Positions 30,301-43,269 are shown, counted from the first letter of the stretch. The stretch is 64,000 nt of DNA from Dermacentor variabilis (GCF_050947875.1 NC_134569.1:15725631-15789630), one strand, 5' to 3'. Notes: a model not told the origin generated them from the sequence alone. Made by a program: numbers and translations.

Positions 30301-32915
30301 AACGCGTCAAGCATCTCAACGCGCTCACTTGGCCGCGAGGTGTTCATGACTAAAGGAAGCGCCCAGTGGCGTTCAATTGGACAGTAATGCTTCCACATTT
30401 ACAACTCATAAAAAGTGTTTAGCTGTCCTCAGATTCTTTTTCGCACAACAAGTCAGTGCACTGATGTAGTCATATCCTCTCCAGTGTTTTAGAATGCTAA
30501 AATGCTATGTATGTATTCACTGGAGCCAGTGGCAGTCGCGCTGTGTTGTACTCTGTCACCGACGCGTATGCGCGAAGAAATTTACTATTGTGTGCGCATG
30601 GAGACATTAACTGCACATCGTGACAAACAAACCAATCAATCAACCAAATCATTTTACAAGTATGATATGCATTCTTCGGGAAATAACGCAAAAATAAAAC
30701 GAGGACGACAACGTGCCATGCATTTTTTTTGTTTATTGTCGCTTCTCCACAGAAGGTACAGAACTATTCAGGATGTGTGATACATAGACAGTAGAAAAAA
30801 TTGGCACGATACCGAACAAGTGCACTGCTATATCCTTATCCCGGTGATGGAAGAACACTACGCCACAGAAACGTATGTTTGTAGCTGAAACTATCGACGT
30901 GGAGAACTCTCCCAAACTCGTCATGGTGTTTAAGATGACGATTTCCTTAATCTGGTTCGACAGATTTATTCAGATTTTGCAAAGCATGTATACACAGAAG
31001 GTCACAGTGTTTTCAAGCTTGCGTCGTTGAATATTAAGTTTGTACTTAATAGCCCTAAGCTATACACGTAAGGCACAAGGTGTACACTAGATGAAATACT
31101 ATCAGTTTAAGTTGGCAATGTTTGAATTAATATAGCAAATAAGTATAGCTGCAGATCTCTCCGTTTACACAGGTCGAGTGCACAGAAATCTTATACCCGC
31201 GATGCCCGCGAAACAGTGCCCCTCAGGGTTCTAACACCTTGAGATGTGCTGCATGGTGTATGCAGTTGTGCAGACTAGTTTGGTACAGCGGTCGTCACTC
31301 ACAAAATATTGCATCGTGAGTTAAATTAGCCTCCACAGCTGATACTTGGGTTAACCACACGTGTATCCTAAGTTCCGCGGATGAGTATTTTTGTCGACGG
31401 AAGACAAACCGACGTGCGCGGGTTCTTGAGGCAAATATTCAGTAGCACCACGCGCGCCTCGGACTTCAGCGTTTGCGTAAACACTCTCAATTGCTGACGA
31501 TTCTGGGTATTGACAAAACGGCGCCTGCCGTCCTCATTTCAGAAGGCTGGCTTGCCTGACGGAAAAAGGTGACTTGGATACGTGTTCAATCGTTTGCTTT
31601 GTTTTTGGTGGAGCCATTGTTACCTGTACCTGAAGAATAGTGGTTCCTGTTTCAGGGCATGTAATGTGTATCATTATATGTGCAAACAGCATGTTTTTAT
31701 TGTTGGTGTTAGTGTCGGTGCAACCTCTGCGGGTGAACTTACGGGGCTGTTGCTAGCCGGTGTCTCGTCTTTGTGTATTATGACGCACATAGCATTATGA
31801 GGAAACAAGCAGCGCTCAGAGTGGTCCGAAAAGTGAAATGGATATGGTCCAACCCGTCCCTGCTCAGTGGTCTTCCCCTGCGAACTGCTCAGCTCGTATA
31901 TGCCAGACTATCTTGCAAAACCACTAAAAAATCCAAAACGTTGTGTCCACTTCACTTTCTCATCGTGCACGGAGCTGGAAAATGGTAAAGGTTGGATACA
32001 GGCGCATTTATGTGATGTGAAAGGAGAGTAAAACTAATGCATGCATAAAATAAGAATAAGTTGAACTGTGAAGGAGCCCGGGTGAGCCGTAAATCAAAGC
32101 TGTGCACAATGAGCAGAAGAGCCTATTATTAGTTAGAAGCGGCACGAAGGTTCCTTATTATCACTGAGCTAATACGCCACACTTTCCTGCGACGGTTACT
32201 AAAGCTACACCAGATGTGCAGTGCACGAGCTTCCAGAGAAGATTCGGCGCTGTCAATCATGCGCGGAAGCCTGGAAGCGACTTAAAAGCGCGTGGTTAGA
32301 GCTGCACTCGAACTGACTCTTCGTGTCTTCTATGAGTCTCTAACGTGTAATTTCACGTCCCCATATGAGCTAGTTAAATGAGGGAGAGGGAAAAGAGCGA
32401 CTTGGCGAAGGCTCGGAACTGCTCTAAGACAACCGGATTGAAGCGCCACTGCCACCAGGGACACTCTGGTTCCGCCACAACCCTCGTAATCATGAGCGCG
32501 AAGCCATGTAGTCACCGACCTGCCGAGCGTTGGGTTTTCATCACGCACACCATGCACTGCAGGCGAGGCGACGTTAGGTTTCATCGGCTCGTTTATCTTT
32601 TGCTACCTTCGGCTGCCGCTTAACTTTTCAGCAGATGATAGTAGTTATGTCACCGCATACCACGTGCTCGGCGAAGTAACCTGGGAAGCGTTCGTCGGCC
32701 TCCGGGCAGTGGAGTCAAAGCGGGCAGTTATGCAGCCTTATAGGTCTAGGCCTACGCTAGGTGGTGTGAGCTCGCTGCGTTGATTCGCAACAGTTTTCGG
32801 TACGAGCACCTTGTGATCATCTTGTGCACTGCTGTCGGTGCATGTTGTGAGGCTAACAGCGATGCTCCAATCCGCAATCCTACGCGACGACGAAGTGGGT
32901 GGCGCCGTATGACGT
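27346..32915. other. Intergenic region without recognised gene
   Basis: About 5.6 kb between the transposon nest and the 3' end of the opsin. No frame shows a known domain. A GC-rich stretch near 30090-30330 has overlapping open frames on both strands without motifs. 29100-29205 is an irregular GAAA-rich run. Part of the end must be the opsin 3' untranslated region. Confidence 0.5.
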
Positions 32916-33230
32916 CTACGTCTCGGTGGTCATGACGCGGTCTTCCGGCACGGTAGTGATGCCGGACGCTTCGGATCGCGTGTCGTCGCCTGCACCCGGT
33001 GGTGGCACGCACACTAGGGACGGGAACCGACGTGCCAGAGCGGCTCGGTATTTGGGGTGGCTGATGCCGTACACAATAGGGTTGTAGCAGGCGTTCGCCT
33101 TGGCGAACACCGAGCCCCAGATGGTGGACAGGGGCGTCAGCTTGGAGCCATCGCTGAAGATGCCCGCCCAGGCGATAGTCAAGTACGGCGTCCAAGCCAT
33201 GAACCACAGGCCAACGGTCATCATGGCAAT
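32916..33230 (-). CDS. Rhabdomeric opsin, exon 4 (TM6-TM7 and C-terminus)
   Basis: The exon opens after CTGCAG (33231-33236) in phase 0 with [16 protein letters not shown] (TM6), and continues into TM7 with [17 protein letters not shown]315 is the retinal Schiff-base lysine; N321-P-I-V-Y is the end of TM7, followed by HPKYR, the HPK triplet of Gq-coupled r-opsins. The C-tail is Thr/Glu-rich, ends METET-like (VMTTET) and stops at 32916. All parts needed for photopigment function are present. Confidence 0.93.
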   Translation of the reverse strand: MAMMTVGLWFMAWTPYLTIAWAGIFSDGSKLTPLSTIWGSVFAKANACYNPIVYGISHPKYRAALARRFPSLVCVPPPGAGDDTRSEASGITTVPEDRVMTTET

Positions 33231-33384
33231 CTGCAGCAGAAATAAGAACCTGTGTAGATAGTGATGGGCCCTTAAACATGCTGCAGAGAGCAATGGGCAC
33301 TTGCTTCGAGCTGCGCATCAGGTAAAGCAGAGCAAGGCCTTGCTCTTCTGAGTCACAGTCATGCTCCTTGCGGAGCACGCGTAC

Positions 33385-33646
33385 CTTAGCGAGCCTGGCC
33401 TCAGCGCTGGTCTTGTTCTGCTCGGCGTTCGCACGCAATGAGGCCACGTTCATTTTGCGTGCCTGCACGCGCAGCTGCTTCTCGTGCTGCGCCACGGTGC
33501 GCACGATCTTCGAGTAGCAGTAGATGTTGATGAAGAGGGGGGTCCAGTAGACGCCCACAGCGTACGACACCACGTACGACGCCGAAAGCAGCGTCTTGGT
33601 GAGGTAGTCGATGGTGCAACTCGTCATGTTTCCCTCGGGCACGTAT
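33385..33646 (-). CDS. Rhabdomeric opsin, exon 3 (EL2-TM5-ICL3)
   Basis: Joined in phase to exon 2, the sequence reads [13 protein letters not shown]188 is the usual arthropod opsin counterion site and C194 the disulphide partner of C117. TM5 follows ([21 protein letters not shown]) and then the third cytoplasmic loop ([18 protein letters not shown]), whose wording is typical of long-wavelength arthropod opsins and contacts Gq. The exon ends at AAG with donor GTACGC; the acceptor is GTCGCAG. Confidence 0.93.
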
Positions 33647-33869
33647 CTGCGACGTAAGCGTTTATTGCGTACGGGGTGATTATTTTTTAATTTTACGGAA
33701 TTTTTCGCCTGTTGCAGATACCATAGTTCTAGTCATTGAGCTAGATTACTTAGAGAGGCGGACATTACTTGCACGAGAAATGGACACACATATTCAACTA
33801 ATGAACAAAAAATTCACAAATTGACTTCTTAATTAATTACATTACGGCAGATATGCCAATTTACGAAAT

Positions 33870-34850
33870 ATAACCGGAGAGCTTGCACGGCGTATCCACT
33901 TGGAAAAATATCTACAAAGATTGCACTGCTACCTTGGTTCTCCACAAGAAAAGTAGAAAGTTAAATATGAAGAAAGGGGTCAGGCAAGGAGGCACAATCT
34001 CTCCCATGCTATTGATTACATGCTTAGAAGTATACAAGCTATTAGACTGGGGAGGCTTAGGAGTGAAGATCAACAGCGAATATCTCAGCAACCTTCGTGT
34101 TGCTGATTGAGGACCTTAACCGAGAAAGTGTAAGAGTGGGGTTGAAGATTAATATGGCAGAAGAAATAGCTAATGTTCATTAGCCTGGCAAGGGAACAAG
34201 AATTTGGGATCGCCAGTCAACCTCTACAGTCTGCACATGAGCACGTTTATCAAGTCAATTACTCACAGGGGACCCTGATCATGAGAATAAAATTTACCGA
34301 AAAAATAAAAATGGGTTGAAGGGCATAGAGCATGCATCACAATATCCTCAATGTGAGATTACGATTGTCGTCGAAAAGAAAAGTGTACAATCACTGCATT
34401 ATGTCGGGGCTAACATATAGGGCAGAAACTTGGAGGCTAACAAAGAAGCTCGAGAACAAGTTAATGACCACGCAATTACCGATGGAACGAAATATCTTTA
34501 GCCTAACGTTAACAGACAGGTACAAAGCGTTGTGGATCTGAGAGCAAACGGGGATAGCCAATATTCTAGATGATATTAGGAGAAAAAAAGGTAGAGCAGG
34601 GCAGGCCATGTAATGCGTATATGGTAGATAACCGGTGGACCATTAGAGTTAGAGAATGGATGGCAGGGGAAAGGAAGCGCAGTCGAGGATGGCAGAAAAG
34701 TAGGTGGGATGCTGAAATTAGGGAATTTGCAGGCGGAAGTTGGTATAAGCCAGCGCAAGACAGGAGTTATTGAAGATCGCAAAAAGAAGCCTTCGTCCTA
34801 CAGTGGGCTTAATTAGGAAAAATATCATGATTATGATGATGATGATGACA
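33870..34850 (+). mobile_element. RTE-like non-LTR fragment in opsin intron 2
   Basis: The frame at 33883-34110 reads MKKGVRQGGTISPMLL and a degenerate continuation up to a catalytic-region remnant, as in RTE reverse transcriptases. Later pieces (VYNHCIMSGLTYRAETW, ENKLMTTQLPMERNI) belong to its C-terminal part, and the 3' end (from about 34625) recurs at 43480-43715 and, inverted, at 59990-60130. It ends with GATGAT repeats. It has many frame breaks and lies opposite to the host gene. Confidence 0.75.
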
Positions 34851-36135
34851 GACTTGGAACAAATTTCCAGAATAGTGCCAGTTTGGAGATAACGCCTTCT
34901 CGAATAATCCAGCTAACGTACATGGGTTATACCATCTGCCACAGACGACACCTAATAAATCAGTAAAATTGAAAAATAAGTTATCAGATATATCAGCATT
35001 TATCAGACATGGGCTATCCGCAATGAACGAGCTAAATGTTGTTGGAACACGGCCTGGCGACGTGGCATACACACATCTCTCGGACGCCAAGTACAACCAT
35101 AAATACAGATGTCAAAATAAGATTTGTAGTTTTGCTGTAAGTTTGTTGTACTGACATACTATAATTACTTAAAGAAAGTAATACGATGATTGCCTGAATT
35201 TTTACCACAGCAATATTCGAAGTAGATTCTTGCTCTAAGCGGAGCTACATCCTTGAATTGTTTGAATAATGAGGAGGTTTAGGAATAGCAGACATTATGA
35301 TAACGGACGCTATTCTCTCTTCGCTCACAATAGCCAATACAGGGGGTTCTGCGCATGCGCTGTCCTGCCAGCTCTGTTATATCCGGTATTTGCTAAGCAG
35401 CTTGCGTCTACTGTTTCTGCAGCACTCTAATACACCCGAAGATGCGCCTTCACCTACGGCACCTATTATAGAGTACATGAGTTGGTTGCTGATAGCTGCT
35501 GTGCAAAAGCGCAAGGGCGTTTACCTTTAAAAAAGTCTGGATGTGTGTGATCGATTTGTTGAAGGGCATCAACAAAACAGTGATGTTTTCAAGTTGATGC
35601 TATACGTATGTTTACTTGTGCAGCACCAAAGCAGCAATACGCCATTCTGAAGATAGATTTGGATTACGCCATAACATGACTGGTATGGTATGGTATGACT
35701 GGTATGGTATGGTAAAAATTGTCAGAGGACATGCAATCTTGTGAAGTGCAGCGACGTCCCTTCCTTACATACTTCGCTGAATAACATTCGCACAATATGT
35801 ACTGTAACGTCGTGCACCGCTTTTCCCTGCTGGGTGTTAGTAAGAAAAGCATCGGGGGCTAGAGTAGAAGAAGCTAGCGCCCGCACTGCTATGGTCATTT
35901 CTTCCTCGTAAACGTACTAAGGGAACGGAGACGCGAATAGGATGTCAGGGAAAAATAGACATATTGATGAGGCTGCGTAATTCGAAGGTCTTGAGTGAGA
36001 ACATTTGATGTAGTATAGCGGGAGTCGAAGGTTCTTAGTTTAGGATTTTGTCCTGCAGTGAATCCGGTTGTTGGTGGTAATTATATTTCGTCGGCTCCCA
36101 GTAAAGGTGCTCAGTGCAAGTGCCGTATACCGTAC
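34851..36135. other. Remainder of opsin intron 2
   Basis: No gene or recognised repeat; a short TGGTA run near 35680-35715. Confidence 0.5.
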
Positions 36136-36414
36136 CTGCTCCAGCCGAAGAAGGGCAGTAACGTCCAGGCGAGCGCCCAAAACCAGACGAAGAAGATCAT
36201 GAATGCCGCCTTCTTGTGCGTGAGCGGCGCCGCTGCCACGCCGCGCACGATCACATTGTACCGGTCCAACGTGATCATCACCATAGACCAGATGGAGCCA
36301 CAACCGAACAGCGAGCCCACCATGCCGTACACCTCGCACATGAAAGGCCCCAGGATCCACGTTTCAGCGAAGCAGTTGGCCGCCATCGTCGGCATCATAA
36401 ACGCCATCATACAC
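36136..36414 (-). CDS. Rhabdomeric opsin, exon 2 (TM2-TM4)
   Basis: It begins after GCAG with the third base of W91 and reads [19 protein letters not shown] (TM2 to extracellular loop 1), [15 protein letters not shown] (TM3), then L140-D-R-Y-N, the ionic-lock DRY motif, and [13 protein letters not shown] with TM4 after it. C117 is the disulphide cysteine; Y120 sits where vertebrate opsins have their counterion Glu, as normal for invertebrate r-opsins. The exon ends at WSAG with donor GTACGG, splitting R184. Confidence 0.93.
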
Positions 36415-36459
36415 CTGCGATGCGTCGGACGCATGTCAAGAAAGACGGACACAGTGACG

Positions 36460-36819
36460 TCTGCCATTCGCCGGTGTCACATTCTAGGACATTCACGTCA
36501 TCGCCCTGAGTGCTTCTCATGTAAAGGCCACCCAGACTAGCATTATATGCTCCCCTTCAACCCGTCCTGTCTTTGGCCTTTGATCCTCCCTTACACCGAA
36601 GTGGCTCACTTTGGCCAATACCTTACACGACCAACACGTTATTGTGGACTACATCCAGAAGTTTCAGGGGAAGAAAGTTTACCAGCGCAGCTCCTGGACT
36701 TATGATTCGTTGAAATAGCGCCAACTTTAGAACAAATAAAGTTTTCATTCATTCATTCATTCATTCATTCATTCATTCATTCATTCATTCATTCATTCAT
36801 TCATTCATTCATTCATTCT
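36460..36819 (+). repeat. 3' end of a retroelement with ATTC tail, in opsin intron 1
   Basis: AATAAA at 36735-36740 is followed directly by about 18 ATTC units (36746-36819). The upstream sequence shows no intact frame. A polyadenylation signal plus tetranucleotide tail is the usual non-LTR 3' end. Confidence 0.55.
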
Positions 36820-37406
36820 TTCATAGCATCTGGCACCACTCGAGACGGTAACCCGCCAGTAATCGTAGTGAACATCGGACAGTCACGGAATGAATGTTCC
36901 ATAAGGACTACTGCCCATTCGTTCAGTTACATACGGTCCGTCCGGTGTGTCTTTTCAACTGTTTCTGTCAGGTTTGTCCTTACAGTGCACATAATTTTAT
37001 TTAAACCAACGGGACGAAATATATGGTAAACAATGAGCTAGCATTTGGAAACGCACATACATGAAGATTTTTGTGGGTGATTAAAGGCCACCGCTTATAC
37101 AGGTATCGTGCCTCATGGATGACGGTGCGGATACGACTTACATCTGTCTAAGTTCCCATGATTGAACTTCCCCATAGCGCTCCAATACAATCAGTTTCAC
37201 AAAGGAGTTCGCGGCGTTTTTATGTAGATCATCGACGCTAATTCATAGTTTACCTCTGCGTAGAGCGCGGGCACCACCCACTTCTGATGTCGACGTTATG
37301 TAGTTAATGCTTCGTGCGGAGTCATAGCCTAATGTGCCACAAACAGCATTGAAACCACGGCTACAGGCGCGTGCGCTTTTAGTAGCCGAAGCGGCTGCAC
37401 ACTGAC

Positions 37407-37678
37407 CAGTCTGAGAAGGCGAGGTTGACAACCAGCATGTTGGTAGGTGTGCGCAATGACTTGGTGGTGGTCATGATGTACATGACCATGCTGTTGCCCA
37501 TGACCGAGATGATGCCCAGCACGACCATGGCGAAGCCGAGCAGGCTGTGCCAGAGGGGGTTCATGGGAGGGAACCGGTACCAGTGCGGGTGGATCATGTA
37601 GATCATCTCGTCCGGCACCATCTCCACCACGGTGCCGTTCTTCATGTACGGGCTGGCCAGCTCGTCTAGGATAGACAT
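37407..37678 (-). CDS. Rhabdomeric opsin, exon 1 (start, N-terminus, TM1)
   Basis: The exon starts at the ATG reading MSILDEL and has an N-glycosylation site (N14-G-T). [20 protein letters not shown] leads into TM1 ([21 protein letters not shown]) and [14 protein letters not shown] into TM2. It ends with D90 plus TG and a good donor, GTCAGT. The four exons sum to 1128 bp with matching phases, giving 375 residues, normal for an arthropod visual opsin. Wording of the N-terminus and loops suggests the long-wavelength-type r-opsin group, a Gq-coupled light receptor of photoreceptor cells. The ATG directly follows a pyrimidine-rich CGCAG, so an upstream non-coding exon is likely. Confidence 0.93.
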
Positions 37679-37718
37679 GCTGCGAAGCGGATAAGGGAGA
37701 TAGAGCTGTCATCGTGAG

Positions 37719-37846
<128 letters not shown>

Positions 37847-37894
37847 CGCTGAGTCATGCTCCCCAAAGGGTTGCAGAAAATAGCGCCTCTCCCT

Positions 37895-37925
37895 CTTCAG
37901 TCTCTCTCCCTCTCCCTCCCTCCCT

Positions 37926-37962
<37 letters not shown>
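37895..37962. repeat. CT-rich simple repeat
   Basis: TC/CCCT-rich run, adjoining the GATA tract region. Confidence 0.9.
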
Positions 37963-37964
<2 letters not shown>

Positions 37965-38269
37965 AAAGTGTGCTGCTGTGTTGGAGTATGGAAGAGGCGT
38001 TTTGTCTGAACTGCACAGGAACAAGCTGTCGTCGTTACAGACATGCATTAAGATATGTGGGGTTCTCGGGCTGAAGAACGCAATTAGCGGCGATTTTCTG
38101 GAGCGAGCTGAGAAGGGCTCGTAATATCAACGCTAGCTTTGCGGCGTACGCGTTGTTTTTAGCTCTCTAGCCAAACAGCGTATCATATTTGAGCGAGTAA
38201 AAGGTGTTAATAGGCCTATGCGTTTTCTCATGTTGCGTCCGTACATAAAGCGTACATTACTCAACAGTA

Positions 38270-38530
38270 AAGGCACAAATTGCCACCCTCAGAGACGGGC
38301 GCAGGGTCATAGTGCTGTCTCGCTTATTGCTCGATTCAGTTTGACGTGCCAAAGCAATAGAAAAATGCCGTGGTGGAGGAAGCTGGTATAATCTGGACCA
38401 TCCGGGAATCGTTGACATGCATATAAATTCAAGCACTATAGCGTTCTTAAAATGCGCCTCGCTCGGGAAGTAGCCGGCCACGGCCGGAAATTGAACCAGT
38501 GACCTCAGCTGCTGTCACTTATACTGAGAA
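38270..38530 (-). repeat. tRNA-derived SINE
   Basis: On the minus strand a box B-like GGTTCAATTTCCGGCCGTGG is followed by a body with gatggtccagattata and ttggcacgtcaaac, phrases I associate with a common tick SINE. Diverged. Confidence 0.6.
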
Positions 38531-39640
<1,110 letters not shown>

Positions 39641-39671
39641 CGGGGATCGATACCCCTCACCTCCACCAGAA

Positions 39672-39833
39672 TGTTACGTGTGGAACTACACAGATGAAAG
39701 AGGCTATCTACAGGCTATTTATTTACACTTGAGCCAGACCGCCAGGCCGACACTCACTCGCGCCAAGGGCACAGACCCACTTTGTCGTAGTTCTTGCGGC
39801 GGCTCGACCTTTGAGCATCGCTCGATGATATCG

Positions 39834-39834
<1 letters not shown>
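39672..39834 (+). repeat. Possible Ty3/gypsy LTR fragment
   Basis: Starts tgttacgtg and has ctatctacaggctatttatttaca, in the style of the short LTR at 61007-61166. It lies between two TA tracts. Weakly supported. Confidence 0.3.

Positions 39835-39876
<42 letters not shown>
39833..39876. repeat. TA microsatellite
   Basis: Uninterrupted TA run. Confidence 0.95.
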
Positions 39877-39879
<3 letters not shown>

Positions 39880-40075
39880 GAGGAGGAAGGGGGTTAACCG
39901 AGGGGCCCGGTTTTTATTAGTCATATGTGGGTTTATTGACCGGTTGCCTTCACCCAAACAAAGATCATGTTCTCGTGACGCCTGCGCCAGAAAGCAAGGT
40001 CTGTGAGTGGTGGCGCTAGCTAACACTCCGAGGGTTCTACTAGGTAACATAAAAACCCAAGAAAGTGGATAGACA

Positions 40076-40200
40076 AACGGTGCCGCGGTAGCTGGAATGG
40101 TAGAGCGTCGCACGCGAAATGAGAAGGTTGTGGGATCGTTCCCCACCTGCGGCAAGGTGTTTTTTCATCCACTTTCACTGCCATCAATTTATCGTTTCTT
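40076..40200 (+). repeat. tRNA-derived SINE
   Basis: TAGCTGGAATGGTAGAGC (box A) and GGGATCGTTCCCCAC (box B) in tRNA spacing, then ttttttcatccactttcact, a tail phrase typical of a tick SINE. Confidence 0.7.
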
Positions 40201-40284
40201 TAGTTCATTTACTAAGCACAGGTAATTTCCCCTATATTGTCCTTGGCTTCCGTGTTTGTTGGCTTCATATCAAATATATAGATA

Positions 40285-40466
<182 letters not shown>

Positions 40467-40739
40467 ACACGAAGAGTTTCGCGCCAGACCCGAAGGTATA
40501 AAATACAAAAAGAAAAGGGGAACGTTATGACATTTGTTTATTTTTATTTTTTATGTACATATTTCAGACCATGGTTAGGTCTAGGCAGGAAGGGCACAGT
40601 TATACAAAGGCAAAATCACAGCAACAAAAGACTAAGATAATACAGTAACAATATAACACCAGATATATATAGCAATACGGTAATATAACAGGGAATCATA
40701 CAATATAGTAAAATGAAAAGATTGTAAAAAAAAGCTTAG

Positions 40740-41529
40740 ATTCAATGAGGTAGGCTAAACATGGCTGACGAATTCCAGTCATTTATGGTGGGTGGAAAAA
40801 ATGAAAATTTGTACAGATCGGTCCGTGCAAAACGCGGTGATAATAAATCTTTGTGATAGAATCGAGTATTTCTTGCTGGCATTGGGGAACTGTATGGTGA
40901 AGGGGCCAGTCTGAGTTTATTGTTACGAAGTAATGAAAGGAAATCGAAACAAGAATTTAGCCTTCTCAACTGAATATCAATGCCGTGGGCTCGCATCAAC
41001 TCTGACGCGGAGTCAGTGGGTAGAAATGTTAAATATATAAATCGAACTGCTTTTCTCTGTAGGTTTTCGAGCATCTTTATATTAGATTTGGTATACGGGT
41101 CCGTAATTATGCAAGCATATTCGAGCTTCGTCCTAATGAGAGTATTATAGCTTAATAGCTTAGCGTAGCAGGGGCGTTACGAAGCTTATGTCTGAGATTA
41201 CGCAGCTTACGGAAAGCGAGTGAACAGGTGTTGTCATTGTGAGTGTTCCAATTGAGTGAGGTTATTAGCAACTGCTTCACCTAAGTACTTTACGGATGTT
41301 ACTTGTTGTAATAGTGATGAGTCGAGTTTATATGCACACTCTATAGTGGATTTTTCGTGTTAGTTACTCGAATAAAGACACTTTTCTCCGTATTCAAAGT
41401 CATGTACCACCGCTTACACCATTCTCCAATATTAGTAAGGCTATCTTTCAAGTCACATTGAACGTTAGCATTAATAACTTCACGGAATAAAACACAATCA
41501 TCTGCGTACAATCGGATTTGTACGCAGAT
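40740..41529 (-). pseudogene. CR1/L2-type reverse transcriptase, 3' fragment
   Basis: On the minus strand the piece starts at LYADDCVLFREV (about 41500-41525) and ends in MLENLQRKAVRFIYLTFLP and the usual C-terminal tail (RTDLYKFSFFPPTINDWN) at 40742-41074. All upstream parts are missing, a common 5' truncation. Stops lie between the pieces. The broken end coincides with an inverted repeat at 41500-41529. Confidence 0.75.
41500..41529. repeat. Perfect 12-bp inverted repeat at the broken end of the CR1/L2 fragment
   Basis: ATCTGCGTACAA, 6-base loop, then its complement; the arms include the codons for YADD. Confidence 0.9.
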
Positions 41530-41534
41530 TCTTA

Positions 41535-41691
41535 TCTAATGCGTAGGAAGGGTATTCGGTAAACCACTTGAGTTACAGAATGGGTGCCAAGAGAAGGGAA
41601 TCGCAGTCGAGGACGGCAGAAAACTAGTGCACGTTGAAAAACAACAATTTTAGACTGGCATGAACATCGAAGTAAATTTGGTTGTATCGTA
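41535..41691 (+). repeat. RTE 3' fragment and 65-bp module (copy 2)
   Basis: 41535-41620 matches 43490-43570 (cttatctaatgcgta ... gtcgaggac). The second copy of the 65-bp module follows (41625-41691) and is interrupted by the MITE-like element at 41692. Confidence 0.65.
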
Positions 41692-42331
41692 TACAAGGTG
41701 TCCCAGCTAACTTTAGCCAGAGTTTAAAAATATGCAAATACCACGTAGCTGGACCGAACAAATGTAATGTTGCTTGCCGTCGGTTGAGAGAGTCAAACTA
41801 TTTTTTTAATTCCGCTTAATTAGATCATTAGCCTTAATTATTTAATGAACTTCTCAAATATTATAGTTAGATTAAATGTGTCAATACGAAAATTGCAAAG
41901 CGACATGAAAAACTTCCTATACAGCTTCCTGTTCCTCAATACGTGCTACGTAAAAGTGTTTTTCCGAGCGTGAAAGAAGCCCGCAAATGCCTGTAACATT
42001 GCAGCGCGACTGGCCGCTCGAGGCACTTTGCGTGCATTCGCTGGGTTCTTTCACGCTCGGAAGAACACTTTTATATAGCACGCATTGAGCAACAGAAAGC
42101 TGTATCGGGAGTTCTTCATGTCACTCTGCAATTTTCTCATTGATACTTTTCATCGAAATATAATATTTGATAAGTTGATTAATTACTTAAAACTAATTAT
42201 CTAATCAGGCGGAATGAAAAAAGATAGCTGGAATATATACAAGCGACGGCAAACATTACCGTTGCTCAGTCCAGCTACGCGACATTTGCATGTACTTAAA
42301 CTCTGGCTAAACTTAGCTAGGACAGCCTGTA
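41692..42331. mobile_element. MITE-like element, inverted repeat over its whole length
   Basis: It begins tacaaggtgtcccagctaac and ends gttagct-like sequence complementary to it (cttagctaggacagcctgta). The complementarity continues inwards for about 300 bases per arm with substitutions: for example ttttccgagcgtgaaagaa against ttctttcacgctcggaaga. There is no coding capacity. A TA on each side fits a TA target duplication. This is a non-autonomous DNA transposon or fold-back element. Confidence 0.8.
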
Positions 42332-42514
<183 letters not shown>

Positions 42515-42550
42515 CAGACGCTCGGTTCTAGCAAAAGTATCGGTATTTGA

Positions 42551-42621
42551 GTAAATGCACGCTGAAACACAATTTTATTTCGGTTGGCACGAACATCGCA
42601 GTAAATTTGGTTGCATCATAT
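42551..42621 (+). repeat. 65-bp module (copy 3)
   Basis: Reads tgcacgctgaa ... cacgaacatcgcagtaaattt ... gcatcatat, matching copies 1 and 2. Its expected TA tract lies beyond the inserted solo LTR, at 43038-43080. Confidence 0.75.
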
Positions 42622-43035
42622 TGACACGTGTACTTGTCCTCATCGGGCGACACGTTTCACCGCCTAACAAATGTTATCGCACAGCGCAGGACGCGCTTGT
42701 ATGTGTGGGAAGTTTCTGGAATGTTATCGATGGTTCTATCCACAGTGTGTGACCGAACCTTGCGTAATCTGATTGCATGTGTGCGCGACGCGAATGATGT
42801 AGAACTTTGTGCAATGCGCGCGGGTCCCAGCGATTAGTCTGGAACGTTTGACGATTGATGTATAGAAGCCGACGCGCTTGACCCGTTCATCACATTTTCG
42901 ACGATCGCCGGCTGTGTTCGCCGCTGTCACCGTTCTTTGAGTGTAACCTGTTTTTGAGGGCACAAGTTCGCCCAATAAAATGCTAGTTTCGCCTTTCTCA
43001 GTTTGGCTGCTTTCTTCACAGTCTCTACCACGTGG

Positions 43036-43037
<2 letters not shown>
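42622..43037 (+). mobile_element. Solo LTR of a Ty3/gypsy element
   Basis: Starts TGACACGTGTA and ends ACCACGTGGCA, imperfect inverted ends of the TG..CA type. It contains gttcgcccaataaaatgcta near the 3' end, an AATAAA signal set in a phrase I associate with tick gypsy LTRs. ATAT lies on both sides (42618-42621, 43038-43041), though the site is in a TA tract. Confidence 0.65.

Positions 43038-43080
<43 letters not shown>
43038..43080. repeat. TA microsatellite
   Basis: TA run following the solo LTR. Confidence 0.95.
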
Positions 43081-43083
<3 letters not shown>

Positions 43084-43222
43084 GAGGCACTGGGGAATTG
43101 ATGAATTTTCATTCCCCATGCGAGGTTACCGAGCAAATACACTCCTTTATGCCCGCGCGCCACCCAAGCCTAAGTAGTTGGAGCGTACGGCCCCACGGAC
43201 GGCCCCCCATTGCATGCCTACA

Positions 43223-43227
43223 ATGAA

Positions 43228-43266
<39 letters not shown>

Positions 43267-43269
43267 ATA
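43223..43269. repeat. AATA tetranucleotide repeat
   Basis: About 11 AATA units after cctacaatg, likely the tail of a plus-strand retroelement. Confidence 0.9.

Noticed and set aside
29990..30328. 112-codon minus-strand frame in a GC-rich stretch
   Set aside because: Basic, low-complexity composition with competing frames on both strands and no known domain.
32916..37678. Opsin pseudogene, because its parts are in different frames
   Set aside because: Each change of frame coincides with a GT-AG intron and phases match throughout.
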